DNA from: Desulfoluna butyratoxydans
GTDB lineage: Bacteria > Desulfobacterota > Desulfobacteria > Desulfobacterales > Desulfolunaceae
Direction of reading: 5' to 3'
Assembly: GCF_900699765.1 (NCBI RefSeq)
Contig: NZ_CAADHO010000002.1
Location: forward strand, 806,001 to 870,000
Length of the DNA stretch: 64,000 nt
Position 1 is the stretch's first letter, and each line of letters starts with the position of its first letter. Positions 24,033 to 34,578 of this stretch are shown in pieces. The position numbers and the translations under genes are program-made. The notes beneath the pieces are model-generated. The model was given only the letters and a program-made list of their open reading frames with translations. It had not been told where the DNA came from and did not search any database.

Positions 24033-25044
24033 CAATATCAATACCGTCAATGTAGGTGCCGCAGAAGCTGCAGCGGTTGTCCTTGATATCCACGGCCGTA
24101 AGCCGGTACCCCGATCGCTGGATCACCGCTTTGCCGCAGCCGTAACAGAAGGTGTTTTCCCCCGTGTTGTGGGGAAGATTGCCCGTGTATACATAGCGCA
24201 ATCCGGCTTCGATGCCAATATCCCGAGCCATGAGGATGGTTTCCATGGGGGTGGGGGGATGATCGGTCATGCGGTAGGTGGGGTAGAAGCGGCTGAGGTG
24301 CCAGGGGGTGTCGATACCCGGGCCCTCTGCAATGAATCGGGCGATCTCTTTGAGCTCCTCGGCGCCGTCGTTGAGGTCGGGGATCACCAGGGTGGTGATT
24401 TCCAGGGCCACCCCTTGTTGTTTCATGTAGAGGATGGCGTCCTTGACGGGTTCCAGGGATGCCCGGCAATAGCGGGTGTAGAAGGCCTCGGTAAAGGCTT
24501 TTAAGTCCACGTTGGCGCTTGTGAGGTACGGGGCCAGAAGGTCGATGGCCTCAAAGGTGAGGAAGCCGTTGGTGACCAGAATGGTGAAGAGCCCCCGGCT
24601 CCGTGCCAGGCGGGCCGTGTCCAGGACAAATTCAAAGGCCACGGTGGGCTCGGTGTAGGTAAAGGCGATGCTGCGCGCCCCAGCGTTAAGGGCCTCGGCC
24701 ACGGTCTGTTCCGGGGTGACGGTGATGCCTGTGCGGCCGTTGTCGTCCGGTGCGAGCTGGGAGATCTCGGCGTTCTGGCAGAAGCTGCAGCTGAAGTTGC
24801 AGCCCACGGAGGCCACGGAATAGGAGAGGCTGCCCGGGGCCAGGTGCCAGATGGGCTTTTTTTCCACCGGGTCGGAGGCGGCGGCCACCAGCTGGCCGTA
24901 GACCAGGGAGACGAGGGTCCCCCCCTGGTTTTCCCGAACACTGCACCGTCCCCTTTGGCCTTCCTTGATGGTACAGCGGTGGCTGCAGAGGTTGCAGCGC
25001 ACCGCATTGTTTTCCAGTCGTTCATACAACAGGGCTTCGACCAT
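24016..25044 (-). CDS. AmrS-like radical SAM enzyme (PflA-type, AmmeMemoRadiSam system)
   Basis: A 342-residue radical SAM protein. The 4Fe-4S motif CNFSCSFCQN (CX3CX2C) lies near residue 80. The N-terminus carries a cysteine cluster (CNLCSHRCTIKEGQRGRCSVR) and the C-terminus another (CYGCGKAVIQRSGYR, CSFCGTY), the arrangement of the AmmeMemoRadiSam/PflA-like family. The rest reads as a typical TIM barrel (FTYTEPTVAFEFV, VDLKAF). The partner genes amrA/amrB (MEMO) are not visible here, and the natural substrate of the family is unknown. ATG 25044 is preferred over 25062 because AAGGAG lies seven bases upstream. It overlaps the downstream ubiA-like start. Confidence 0.88.
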   Translation of the reverse strand: MVEALLYERLENNAVRCNLCSHRCTIKEGQRGRCSVRENQGGTLVSLVYGQLVAAASDPVEKKPIWHLAPGSLSYSVASVGCNFSCSFCQNAEISQLAPDDNGRTGITVTPEQTVAEALNAGARSIAFTYTEPTVAFEFVLDTARLARSRGLFTILVTNGFLTFEAIDLLAPYLTSANVDLKAFTEAFYTRYCRASLEPVKDAILYMKQQGVALEITTLVIPDLNDGAEELKEIARFIAEGPGIDTPWHLSRFYPTYRMTDHPPTPMETILMARDIGIEAGLRYVYTGNLPHNTGENTFCYGCGKAVIQRSGYRLTAVDIKDNRCSFCGTYIDGIDIDGQTS

Positions 25045-25070
25045 GATGGGCTCCTTGGCCATAAGGGAGG

Positions 25071-25835
25071 TTATCGGGGATCGGGTTTGAAGTACTGCTC
25101 CCCGATGCTCATGTTCCGGGGGCGGGGCTTGTCGGCGAACAGCGCCAGGGGACGGGTGGTGAACCGGGGAACCAGGCTGACGGACAGGCCGGTGTACGCC
25201 CCGTAGGGCAGGCGGTGGAAGAGGCGTCCCAGGAGCCGGCCCCCCGAGGGGGGATGATAGGTGATGGTGCGGGAGGTCAGGGGCACTTTGCCCAAAAGGC
25301 CCCGTATGATCTGCCGGACCTCCCAGGTGGAGAGGAACCGTGCCTTGGAAAAGACGGCGTTGCCGTGGAGGCCCTTGCCCAGGGAGGGAACGGCCCCTAA
25401 GGAGAGGCGGTTGAAAAAACCGATGTAGAGGCGGTCCTTGGCCACGCGCGCTGCCTCGGCGATCACTTTTTCCGGGGAGTCCACGAACTCCAGGGTGAGG
25501 TTGAGGACGGCAAAGTTGAAGGCGTTGTCTTCAAAAGGCAGGGCTTCGGCGCTTCCCTTGAAGAGATCGGCGCGGTGGTTCAGCTTTTCTCCGGCGATAT
25601 CCAGCATGTAGGTGGAGGCGTCCAGGCCGGTGAGGTCCAGGCCCGGCTTGATGTGGTCCAGGCAGGCAAGGGTGATCCCGGTTCCGCAGCCGATGTCCAG
25701 GAGCCGGTCTCCATAGGCCGGCTTGATGAGCTTCACCATCAGCTGGCTTTGGCGCTCGGCTGCGTCTCGGTGCCGATCCATTTCAAGCCATTGGGCATAT
25801 TGCCCGGCTTCCTGAAAGTTGAATACGTGTCCCAT
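25071..25835 (-). CDS. SAM-dependent methyltransferase (UbiE-like class I)
   Basis: About 254 residues. Motif I LLDIGCGTGITL (near residue 45), motif II with an acidic end LDLTGLDAST, and the post-motif region LPFEDNAFNFAVLNLTLEFVDSP define a class I methyltransferase of the Methyltransf_11 type. It is the first gene of the minus-strand run ending in ubiX, so a quinone C-methylation (MenG/UbiE-like) is possible, although the protein is not a close match to those enzymes by motif. The 3' part (TSRTITYHPPSGGRLLGRLF) is unusual and may bind the substrate. Start: the frame opens at TTG 25871; ATG 25835 is more natural. Neither has a strong ribosome site. Confidence 0.75.
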   Translation of the reverse strand: MGHVFNFQEAGQYAQWLEMDRHRDAAERQSQLMVKLIKPAYGDRLLDIGCGTGITLACLDHIKPGLDLTGLDASTYMLDIAGEKLNHRADLFKGSAEALPFEDNAFNFAVLNLTLEFVDSPEKVIAEAARVAKDRLYIGFFNRLSLGAVPSLGKGLHGNAVFSKARFLSTWEVRQIIRGLLGKVPLTSRTITYHPPSGGRLLGRLFHRLPYGAYTGLSVSLVPRFTTRPLALFADKPRPRNMSIGEQYFKPDPR

Positions 25836-25921
25836 GGCTGTAAAGGTAGAAAATTGTGAGTGTTTTATCAATCATTATTGACGGCTGAGCAAAAAAACCG
25901 GGCCCGGCCGACCCCTTGATC

Positions 25922-26356
25922 TCAGTCGGGCTTCTCTGCTGTTACCCGGATGGTAAGGTGCAGATGACAGCCCCGCTTGCTGTAGGCCATGTTGTGGCAG
26001 TATTTTCTCATGATTTCAATGCCTCGACCCCCTTCTGAATCGCTGGCGGCCTGGCTGTCGATCATGGTCTGCCAGTCAAACCCCGGTCCCTTGTCTTCAA
26101 ATTCCATGTGAACGGTGTCATCGGCCAGGAAGATGGAGAAGTGGACCTGGGCGTCGGGGGAGAGGGACGAGCCGTGGCGTACTGCGTTGGTGAGCCCCTC
26201 CCGCATGGTGATGATGATGGCAAAAAGAGCGTTGGAGATGCCGTGTTGCCTGCAGAACGCCGTGACTTCATCCACGGCGCGGTCCACCAGGGCGAGGGAG
26301 GCCTGCATGTCGATTTCAAGGCCGTTGGCTTTCGTTGTCACGACAAAAGGATTCAT
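25922..26356 (-). CDS. Anti-sigma-factor-type serine/threonine kinase (RsbW-like HATPase)
   Basis: A 144-residue GHKL ATPase of the HATPase_c_2 type. The N box reads REGLTNAVRHG (near residue 50), the G1 region is FEDKGPGFDW (about 85-95) and the G2 box SEGGRGIEIMRKY (about 105-118). Such proteins bind ATP and either phosphorylate an anti-anti-sigma partner or sequester a sigma factor. The gene follows the receiver-phosphatase gene by five bases on the same strand, so they form a partner-switching unit. No STAS-domain antagonist is in this cluster, which leaves the partner open. Confidence 0.88.
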   Translation of the reverse strand: MNPFVVTTKANGLEIDMQASLALVDRAVDEVTAFCRQHGISNALFAIIITMREGLTNAVRHGSSLSPDAQVHFSIFLADDTVHMEFEDKGPGFDWQTMIDSQAASDSEGGRGIEIMRKYCHNMAYSKRGCHLHLTIRVTAEKPD

Positions 26357-26361
26357 AGGGC

Positions 26362-27477
26362 TCAGATCTCCATGGCGAGGATGACCACGTCGTCCTCCTG
26401 GGCTTCCCGGTTGGGGCAGAGGTACTCAGATACGGAACGGGGGGCTGCTGTGATGGGCTCTGATCGCGCCCGGTCGCAGGCTTCGAGCATCTTTTCCGTT
26501 TCGCTGTGCCAGACTTTTTTGGTGGACGGGGACTCCACCAGGCCGTCGGTATAGATGTACACCCGGTCGCCCTTGGAGACGGTGAGGGTGGTGAGGCCGA
26601 ACAGGGCGCTCTGGAACATGCCCATGGGATCGCCGTCGGCCCCCACGAGCTCGGGGGGACCGCCCTGGGGCACGTAGCAGACAGGCGGGTGCCCTGAAAA
26701 GACGATCTCCATGATCCCTTTGCGCCGATTCAGGCGGGCGTAGCAGGCGGTGAGGTACTTTTCCGCCGGGAGGATCTCCACCAGGACCCCGTTGATGAGG
26801 TTCATGCTCTCCAGGGGGGTGTAGATCTGGGTGCAGTTCTGTTTGAGGAGGCCCTTCACCGAAGAGGTGAGGTAGCCGGTGCTGATGTCGTGGCCCGAGA
26901 AGTCGGCGATGAAGTATCCGTAGATATGGTCGGAGATGTGGAGGACGTCGTAGAAGTCACCTCCGGCCTCGTGGAGGGCCAGGTAGTGCACCCCGAAGCG
27001 GGCACCGGGCTCCTGCTCGGGGGTGATGAGAAACGAGGCCTGGGCCTCGGTGAGCTGACGGAGTTTTTCCGCCTGGCTGTTGATCAGGGAGTTGGTGGCG
27101 ATGGAGAGCTTCAGGTGGAGGCTGACCCGGGCGGAAAGTTCCTCGGGGTGGAAGGGCTTGGTGATGTAATCCACGGCCCCTAAGTTGAATCCTTCGATTT
27201 TGGAGTCGACATCGGTGAGGGCCGTGAGGAAGATGACTGGAATCGCCGCGGTGCGGGCATCGGACTTGAAGTGCTTGATGACGTCGAAGCCGCTTTCACC
27301 CGGCATGCAGATATCCAGGAGGATGAGGTCGGGGGGCTCTTCATCGGCAAGGAACCTCGCCTTTTTGCCGGAATCGGCCGTGACGATGCGATACCCCTCC
27401 TTTTGAAGCGTCTTGGCCATCAGCGCCCGGTTAACGGAGTTGTCGTCGGCGACCAGAATGGTGAAGCTGGGGGACAT
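26362..27477 (-). CDS. Response regulator with PP2C (SpoIIE/RsbU-type) phosphatase output
   Basis: A 371-residue protein. The receiver domain (residues 1-125) has LVADDN, phospho-acceptor D55 in LLDICMPGESG, and TKPF at the C-terminal end. A short helical linker (about 130-165) leads to a PP2C-like phosphatase (about 165-371) with metal-binding AGGDFYDVL and FSGHDISTG and the end QEDDVVILAMEI. Phosphorylation would switch the phosphatase, which dephosphorylates an anti-sigma antagonist. It lies between an Hpt protein gene and a RsbW-like kinase gene on the same strand, so phosphate probably arrives through the Hpt protein. Confidence 0.92.
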   Translation of the reverse strand: MSPSFTILVADDNSVNRALMAKTLQKEGYRIVTADSGKKARFLADEEPPDLILLDICMPGESGFDVIKHFKSDARTAAIPVIFLTALTDVDSKIEGFNLGAVDYITKPFHPEELSARVSLHLKLSIATNSLINSQAEKLRQLTEAQASFLITPEQEPGARFGVHYLALHEAGGDFYDVLHISDHIYGYFIADFSGHDISTGYLTSSVKGLLKQNCTQIYTPLESMNLINGVLVEILPAEKYLTACYARLNRRKGIMEIVFSGHPPVCYVPQGGPPELVGADGDPMGMFQSALFGLTTLTVSKGDRVYIYTDGLVESPSTKKVWHSETEKMLEACDRARSEPITAAPRSVSEYLCPNREAQEDDVVILAMEI

Positions 27478-27520
27478 GGCTCACCTCGATGGGGGGGGAC
27501 GGCCTGCCGCTGGCGTGGGA

Positions 27521-27847
27521 TCAGGCTGTCTTGGCGTTCAGGGCGTCTTGAATATCTCCCTTCAGGGTTTCAATGGAATCCAGGACAGGGCCAAGGCTGT
27601 CCAGGGTGTGTTCTCGTGCCGCGGTTTCGATCTCTTTGGACAGACGATAGATTTCGGTAAACCCCAAGTTACCGGCGGAACCCTTGAGGGAATGTGCCGC
27701 CTCGGTGAGGGTCTGCATGTCATGGCCGTCGATGGCCTGCTTGAGGCGCGTGATATCGGCTTCCGCCGTTTCCAGGAAGAGCTCTACGATTTCGAGGAAC
27801 TCGCTCTCTTCCAGGCCGAGATCTTCTCCAATTGCTTTTAGATCCAT
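27521..27847 (-). CDS. Histidine phosphotransfer (Hpt) protein
   Basis: A 108-residue, all-helical protein with the phospho-histidine motif EAAHSLKGSAGNLG near residues 50-63. This is the canonical Hpt signature of proteins that shuttle phosphate between receiver domains. The size fits a free-standing four-helix Hpt domain. The gene is first in a minus-strand run with the receiver-PP2C and RsbW-like genes, separated from the former by 43 bases. The kinase feeding it is not in the window segment around it; the hybrid kinase at 12850 is a candidate by domain type only. Confidence 0.88.
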   Translation of the reverse strand: MDLKAIGEDLGLEESEFLEIVELFLETAEADITRLKQAIDGHDMQTLTEAAHSLKGSAGNLGFTEIYRLSKEIETAAREHTLDSLGPVLDSIETLKGDIQDALNAKTA

Positions 27848-28091
27848 GGGTGTCAGTCCTTCGATCGCCCGTCAGGGTGGTTGGTCGGGGCAAAACAGGG
27901 TCATGTCGGTTGAACGACAGGGGCCGATTTCCAGCCGTGGCGGGAAATCATGCGGAAGGCCGGTGCAGGGCCTTGTCGGTCGGGGCTGTGTACCGCTCGC
28001 ATCGCTAATTATAGCCGTGGCGTCATCGGGGTGCAAGGTGATTTTCCGGCTGTGGACGCTGGCAACCACTTGACAGGAGTAGGGAAACTCT

Positions 28092-28115
28092 ATATATCAA
28101 TAAATCTTGATATAT
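28092..28115. promoter_or_regulatory. Palindromic operator, probable SahR autoregulatory site
   Basis: ATATATCAA, six bases, TTGATATAT: perfect 9-bp arms, ending 32 bp upstream of the sahR-like start codon. SahR-family ArsR regulators are known to bind ATATCAA-type palindromes near methionine-cycle genes, but the exact consensus is recalled and not verified here. Confidence 0.7.
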
Positions 28116-28147
28116 GGATATTTTCACGGCAGGGGGATCCTTCGGGG

Positions 28148-29089
28148 ATGAAAAGTCTGATCTATTTCAAAGCCATGGCGGACAGCACGCGCATTCGCCT
28201 CTACCATATTCTGCTGCACCATGAGATGAGCGTCAACGAGATCGTCGGGCTCATGGGCATGGGGCAGTCCCGGATCTCCAGGCACCTGAAAATCCTCACG
28301 GATTGCGGGCTCCTCTCCTGTCGGCGTGACGGGGTGTGGGCCTTTTATTCGGCAGCCAACGAGGGGGCCGGGGCCCTGGTGGCCACCCTGGTGGAGTCCT
28401 TGTCACAAGGGGAGTCCCTCATGGAGGACGACCTTGCCCGTGCCGAGGCCATCGTGTTTGAGCGCAGGCTCCGCCGTCAGAAATTCTTTGATGACATCGC
28501 CCCCCGCTGGGAACACCTGAAAGTGGACCTCATCGGTGATTTTGACCTGAACGAGGCCCTCATGGCCGATATCCGGCCCTGCAGCACGGCCGTGGACCTG
28601 GGGTGCGGCACCGGGGCCCTCATGGCCCGGCTCTCCGAGCGAGTTTCCCAGGTGGTGGGGGTGGACAGCTCCTCCAACATGCTCAAGGAGGCGGAAAAAA
28701 GGCTTCAGGCCCTGGGCGGCGGCTTCGACCTGCGCCTCGGGGAACTCGAACATCTCCCCATGGGGGACGGGGAAGCGGACCTGGCGGTCATCTCCCTGGC
28801 CCTGCACCATCTGGACAACCCGCGCCTGGCCCTCAACGAGTCGGGACGTGTGGTGGCCGACGGGGGGCGGCTTCTCGTGGCCGAGTTCGGCCAGCACGCC
28901 GACGAATCCCTTCGGGACCGCTTCGGGGATCGCTGGCTCGGTTTTTCCGAAGCAGAGCTTTTGGGCTGGATCCGAGAGGCCGGGTTTGCCGTGGAGAGCA
29001 CCCGGCATTTTGCGCCTGCCCGGGGGCCTGCGGTGATGATCTGCCAGGCGGTGAAAGCCGACGGCGGCAAGGGGGGGCGACCTGATTAG
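28148..29089 (+). CDS. sahR: ArsR-family regulator fused to SAM methyltransferase (SahR-like)
   Basis: About 313 residues. An N-terminal ArsR winged helix (residues 1-90; IYFKAMADSTRIRLYHIL, GMGQSRISRHLKIL) is joined to a class I methyltransferase domain (about 135-313; TAVDLGCGTGALMARL, ALHHLDNP). This two-domain form, next to ahcY, is the hallmark of SahR. SahR senses S-adenosylhomocysteine and represses genes for its recycling; the methyltransferase fold probably serves as the ligand pocket. A perfect palindrome sits just upstream, suggesting autoregulation. The ATG at 28148 is chosen where homology starts, with AGGGGGAT upstream, though the frame is open further 5'. A truncated repeat separates it from ahcY. 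Confidence 0.88.
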   Translation: MKSLIYFKAMADSTRIRLYHILLHHEMSVNEIVGLMGMGQSRISRHLKILTDCGLLSCRRDGVWAFYSAANEGAGALVATLVESLSQGESLMEDDLARAEAIVFERRLRRQKFFDDIAPRWEHLKVDLIGDFDLNEALMADIRPCSTAVDLGCGTGALMARLSERVSQVVGVDSSSNMLKEAEKRLQALGGGFDLRLGELEHLPMGDGEADLAVISLALHHLDNPRLALNESGRVVADGGRLLVAEFGQHADESLRDRFGDRWLGFSEAELLGWIREAGFAVESTRHFAPARGPAVMICQAVKADGGKGGRPD

Positions 29090-29126
29090 CGAGCAACTTT
29101 TGTAAGTATATTCAGTTGAAAAAAAC

Positions 29127-29179
29127 AGCCTCCGGCGGCAAGGTGTGCCACCTTGAAAGCTGGTAGCGGATGTGTTCAA
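29127..29179. repeat. Truncated dispersed element between sahR and ahcY
   Basis: Inverted: GCCTCCGGCGGCAAGGTGTGCCACCTTGAAAGC, then TAGCGGATGTG. This matches the right half of the element at 21600-21682, including one arm of its stem. The GAGGAACGA loop and the other arm are missing. Confidence 0.85.
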
Positions 29180-29259
29180 ACTTTTTTTATATACCGCATT
29201 AAAACAACCCAAAGACCAAACAGTCATTGACTACAGACATTCTTTAAGGAGGACGCGAC

Positions 29260-30684
<1,425 letters not shown>

Positions 30685-30697
30685 GGGCCAAAAGCCA

Positions 30698-30783
30698 GCC
30701 TCCGGCGGGCAGGGAATAAATCCCCTGCACCCCAGGTTGCGAATGCTCTGGGCCCTCGTTCCTCGGGCCCATCGCATTCGCCC
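30698..30783. repeat. Dispersed covarying hairpin element after ahcY
   Basis: GCCTCCGGCGGGCAGGGAATAAATCCCCTGC, then stem GCGAATG (30739-30745) / CATTCGC (30775-30781) with inner GGGCCC/GGGCCC and loop TCGTTCCTC (30756-30764). The trailing ACGGGC hairpin is replaced by the ahcY terminator region. Confidence 0.92.
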
Positions 30784-30795
30784 GTAAAAAACAAG

Positions 30796-30835
30796 AAAGC
30801 CCGACACCATGCTTTAATGGTGTCGGGCTTTTTTA
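30796..30835. terminator. Rho-independent terminator after ahcY
   Basis: GCCCGACACCAT (30799-30810) pairs perfectly with ATGGTGTCGGGC (30817-30828), six-base loop, followed by TTTTTT; an A-rich stretch on the left makes it work in both directions. Confidence 0.93.
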
Positions 30836-30934
30836 TTGTAACCATTCCGTTCTTTTTAGCGCTCCTCGGCAGAGCCGCCTGGGGCTATCACTGAATGGTT
30901 TTTGTTGGCTCTTGAATTGTGCTGCCCCTTGAAA

Positions 30935-30971
30935 GAGGCGCGAGGAACGCGCCCCGGAGCATGTGCGAACC
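30935..30971. repeat. Truncated dispersed element touching the transketolase stop
   Basis: GGCGCGAGGAACGCGCCCCGGAGCATGTGCGAACCT in part: loop and right arm of the covarying hairpin family (compare 22457-22485), left arm rebuilt as a short GCGC palindrome. Confidence 0.8.
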
Positions 30972-32986
30972 TATGCCTTGTTTTTCTCGATGAGGGCCAG
31001 GGTCTTTTCGACGATGTTGTCGGCTGAGAACCCGAACTCTTTGAGGAGGGTGCCGCCGGGGGCGGAGGCGCCGAAGCCCTCCATGGAGATGACGGTGCCC
31101 TTGTCTCCCACGTATTTTTCCCAGCCCATGGCGATGCCCGCTTCCACGGCCACGCGGGTCTTGACCTCGGGGGTGAGGACCCAGTCCTTGTAGTTCTGGG
31201 GGTTCATGTCGAAGAGCTCCCAGCTGGGCATGCTCACCACGCGGGCTTTGACGCCCTTTTCAGCCAGCTTTTCGGCGGCTTCCACGGTGATGTGCACCTC
31301 GGAGCCGGAGGCCATGAGGATGGCGTCGGGGGTGCCCTCGGAGTCCTTGAGGATGTAGGCGCCGCTGGGCACGGATCCTTCGGACTGGCTGCGGTCGGAG
31401 ACGGGCAGGCCCTGGCGGGAGAGGATAAGGGCCGTGGGGCCGTCGGTGATCTTGAGGGCCACGCGCCAGGCGTCGGCAGTCTCGGAGGCGCATCCCGGGC
31501 GCAGGACGGTGAGGCCGGGGATGGCGCGCAGGGCGGCCACATGTTCCACGGGCTGGTGGGTGGGGCCGTCTTCGCCTACGGCGATGCTGTCGTGGGTAAA
31601 CACGTAGATGATGGGCAGCTTCATGAGGCTGGCCACGCGGATGGCCGGGCGCATGTAGTCGGCAAAGACAAGGAAGGTGCCGCCGAAGGGGCGGACACCG
31701 CCGTGGACGAACATGCCGTTCATCACGGCTCCCATGGCGTGTTCACGGACGCCGAAGCGGATGTTGCGGCCTTCGTAAGCGCCTTTCTGGAACTCACCGC
31801 AGTCGTTCATGAAGGTGTTGTTGGAGGGCGCAAGGTCGGCGGAGCCGCCCACAAGGCCGGGCAGGTTGGGGGCGATGGCATTGAGGACCTTGCCGGACGC
31901 AGAGCGCGTGGCGATCTTGCCGTCTTCGGGGGTGAAGGTGGGGATCTCCTTGTCCCAGCCGAAGGTGAGGAAGCCGCTGACGCCGTCCACCCACTGGTTG
32001 GTGCGCTTGGGGTGGGCCTTGGCGTAGGCGTTGAAGCGCTCCTGCCACTGGCTTTCTGCCTCTTCGCCTTTTTCCATGCAGGCGGAAAAGACCGCTTTGG
32101 CCTCTTCGGGCACGAAAAAGGGCTCGGTGGAGGGCCAGCCCAGGGCCTTTTTGGTGAGGAGGATCTCCTCTTCGCCCAAGGGAGCGCCGTGGGCGCCGGA
32201 TGTGCCCCCTTTGTTGGGGCTGCCGTAGGCGATGGTGGTACGCATGAGGATGACGGTGGGCTTTTCGTCCTGGGACCTGGCCTCGGTGAGAGCCGCGTCG
32301 ATGGCTTCGTGGTTGTTGCCGTCTTCCACGCGGATGGTGTTCCAGCCGCAGGCTGCAAAGCGGGCTGCCACGTCTTCGGTGAAGGCGATGTCTGTGCCGC
32401 CCTCGATGGTGATCTGGTTGTCGTCGTAGAGACAGGTGAGCTTGCCCAGGCCCATGTGGCCGGCCATGGAGATGGCCTCCAGGGCCACGCCTTCCATGAG
32501 GTCCCCGTCACCGCACATGACGTAGGTGCGGTGGTCCACGATGGTGTGCTCGTCGGTGTTGTACGTGGCTGCCAGGTGGCGTTCGGCCATGGCCATGCCC
32601 ACGGCGTTTGCAATGCCCTGACCCAGGGGGCCGGTGGTGACCTCAACCCCGTTGGTGTGCCCGTATTCGGGGTGGCCGGGGGTCTTGCTTTCCCACTGGC
32701 GGAAGGACTTGAGGTCGTCCAGGCTCAGGCCGTACCCGGTTAAGTGGAGCAGGCTGTAGAGCAGGGCCGATCCGTGGCCGCCAGAGAGGACAAACCGGTC
32801 GCGATCGGGCCAGGCGGAGTTTTTGGGGTTGTGGGCGAGGTGTTTGGTCCAGAGCACATAGGCGGCCGGTGCCAGCCCCATGGGGGCACCCGGGTGGCCG
32901 GAGTTGGCCTTTTGAACCGCATCCATGGCCAGGGTGCGCAGAGTGTTGATGCAAAGATCGTCAAGGGTGAGCTGGCTGTCGCTCAT
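30971..32986 (-). CDS. tkt: Transketolase
   Basis: A 671-residue thiamine-diphosphate enzyme of the pentose phosphate pathway that transfers two-carbon ketol units between sugar phosphates. The N-terminal part has [18 protein letters not shown] (residues 19-36) and the ThDP motif GDGDLMEG...DDNQ near 157-190. The central pyrimidine-binding domain has [15 protein letters not shown] (near 415), and the C-terminal domain is complete. The length is normal for bacterial TktA. It is transcribed alone, with a truncated repeat overlapping its last bases; the bidirectional ahcY terminator may also serve this gene. Confidence 0.97.
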   Translation of the reverse strand: MSDSQLTLDDLCINTLRTLAMDAVQKANSGHPGAPMGLAPAAYVLWTKHLAHNPKNSAWPDRDRFVLSGGHGSALLYSLLHLTGYGLSLDDLKSFRQWESKTPGHPEYGHTNGVEVTTGPLGQGIANAVGMAMAERHLAATYNTDEHTIVDHRTYVMCGDGDLMEGVALEAISMAGHMGLGKLTCLYDDNQITIEGGTDIAFTEDVAARFAACGWNTIRVEDGNNHEAIDAALTEARSQDEKPTVILMRTTIAYGSPNKGGTSGAHGAPLGEEEILLTKKALGWPSTEPFFVPEEAKAVFSACMEKGEEAESQWQERFNAYAKAHPKRTNQWVDGVSGFLTFGWDKEIPTFTPEDGKIATRSASGKVLNAIAPNLPGLVGGSADLAPSNNTFMNDCGEFQKGAYEGRNIRFGVREHAMGAVMNGMFVHGGVRPFGGTFLVFADYMRPAIRVASLMKLPIIYVFTHDSIAVGEDGPTHQPVEHVAALRAIPGLTVLRPGCASETADAWRVALKITDGPTALILSRQGLPVSDRSQSEGSVPSGAYILKDSEGTPDAILMASGSEVHITVEAAEKLAEKGVKARVVSMPSWELFDMNPQNYKDWVLTPEVKTRVAVEAGIAMGWEKYVGDKGTVISMEGFGASAPGGTLLKEFGFSADNIVEKTLALIEKNKA

Positions 32987-33239
32987 GGCGTACTGTCTCC
33001 TTACTGAGTATTACAAACTGAAAAATAGAGTATGGCAAACGTCTTGGGGCAGGCCGACACCTGGCCTCACCGGAGAAGGGGCGGCGGCAACGCTCCTTAA
33101 ATACACGCAGAAGCGCGGCTCAGGTCTCCTCCGCGGGGAGGCGTCCGTTCCGGGGGCGCGGATGTCGATTTGCCCGAATGATTCGTTGAGCCACTGGTTT
33201 TACAGGGGGCGCTCCCCTTTGTCAAACCAAATCAATGGA

Positions 33240-34127
33240 TTACAGGGCCCGCAAATGCTCCGGTTTCAGGGCCACTTTTCCCTCAAGGGCCCGATTGATA
33301 AGGGCAAGGGTCTCCTCCTTCTCTTCGGGCAGTTTGGCCCGGATGGGAAGGTAATTTGATGCGTGGTTGGAGTGGAAGAGGCCGTCGGTCATGTGGGTGG
33401 CCGCGATCATGGCCCCCAGCTCATGGAGCAGCTCATCGGGCTCCAGCACGGGAAATTTGCCGTCCAGGTGGTCCTGGTACAGGGGGGTGCCCGGGGTGAG
33501 CATGAGGCTCAAGGCTCCCACGTACTCGGGATCGATGGCCGAGATGACTCGGCCGGTCTCCCGGGCGTGGACCATGGAGCGCTCGCGGCCTGCGATGCCC
33601 AGAAGGACGGTCACCGAAAGCTTGATGCCGGCGGACCGGATCTTGGTGCCCATGTCGATCATGCGGGCGGAGTCCGCCCCTTTTTTGATGGCGGAAAGGG
33701 TCTCGTCGTCACCGGTCTCAAGGCCCATGTAGGCGATGGAAAGCCCCAAGTCTTTCAGCTCCTTGAGCTCTTCCACGCTTTTTTTTGCGATGCTCTTGGT
33801 GTTGGCGTAGGTGCCCACCCGTTCCACCCAGGGGAGCTGCCGCCTGACCTCTTTCAAGATGTGCACCAGGCGTTTCTGGGGCAGGATGAGGGCGTCGCCG
33901 TCGCAGAGGAAGAGGCGCCGGATGTGGCGGTGGTGCTTTGCCGCAAAGGCGAGGTCCTTCATGATCTGCTCATCGCTTTTGATCTTGAAGATTCGCTTTT
34001 CCTTGTACATCTCGCAGAAGGTGCACTTGTTGTGGGAACAGCCCACCGTCACCTGGAGCAGGATGCTGTAAGCCTCCGAAGGGGGCCTGAAAATCATGCC
34101 TTCGTAATCCATGCCGTACTCATTCAT
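33240..34127 (-). CDS. Radical SAM protein with CX4CX2C cluster motif
   Basis: About 295 residues from the chosen ATG. The cluster-binding segment VTVGCSHNKCTFCEMYK near residue 27 has four residues between the first two cysteines instead of three, an unusual spacing. Then come LFLCDGDALILP, a Elp3/MiaB-like glycine stretch (IAYMGLETGDDETL) and VTVLLGIAGRE. This is a B12-independent radical SAM protein related to the HemN/Elp3 group. No partner protein or cofactor gene is adjacent, so the substrate cannot be assigned. The frame is open upstream to 34286, but the residues there are low-complexity and unlikely to be translated. Confidence 0.85.
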   Translation of the reverse strand: MNEYGMDYEGMIFRPPSEAYSILLQVTVGCSHNKCTFCEMYKEKRIFKIKSDEQIMKDLAFAAKHHRHIRRLFLCDGDALILPQKRLVHILKEVRRQLPWVERVGTYANTKSIAKKSVEELKELKDLGLSIAYMGLETGDDETLSAIKKGADSARMIDMGTKIRSAGIKLSVTVLLGIAGRERSMVHARETGRVISAIDPEYVGALSLMLTPGTPLYQDHLDGKFPVLEPDELLHELGAMIAATHMTDGLFHSNHASNYLPIRAKLPEEKEETLALINRALEGKVALKPEHLRAL

Positions 34128-34578
34128 AGCGTGTGTCCGATCGTGTGTGGAAGCGCGCTCTCCGCCTGGGTTGGACGGGCGCGGCTTCGGTCGTCGTAAT
34201 AAATTTCGGTGCAGCGGGCTCCGGGCCGTTGGAGGTGGCCGGGATGCCGGGCGCGGCACATTTTTTTGAACCCTTAACAAAATCAACGGGCTTGGGCCCC
34301 CTGCTTCCGTGAAAAGGGCTCCGGGTTGAATGATTACGCCACATTATCGTAGATTCATGGCGGGGTGCAAGCTCTTTCAAGGCGGGGGGCAGGCCTGGAT
34401 TTTTTTTGGCCGGTGCGCTTGACATCACCTGATTCTGCATAAAATTTTATGTGGTTTATATCTCTGCCGGGGGCAGGGAAAACATATTCGGGCCTTTTCG
34501 GGCGCCCGCCGGCCAGAGGCAGCACGCCCTTGCGGCACCACAGAACAACCATGAACACACATGATGTGAGGAGAGACC
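34128..34578. other. Divergent intergenic region, radical SAM gene / htpG
   Basis: No gene seen. A CTTGACAT (34418-34425) followed by an A/T-rich stretch (34437-34460) may hold the -35 and -10 of the htpG promoter, but no good -10 lies at the ideal distance. No CIRCE-type inverted repeat was found. Confidence 0.4.

Noticed and set aside
31292-32743. Plus-strand open frame opposite transketolase (483 codons)
   Set aside because: Gly/Val/His/Ala-rich antisense shadow of a complete tkt gene.
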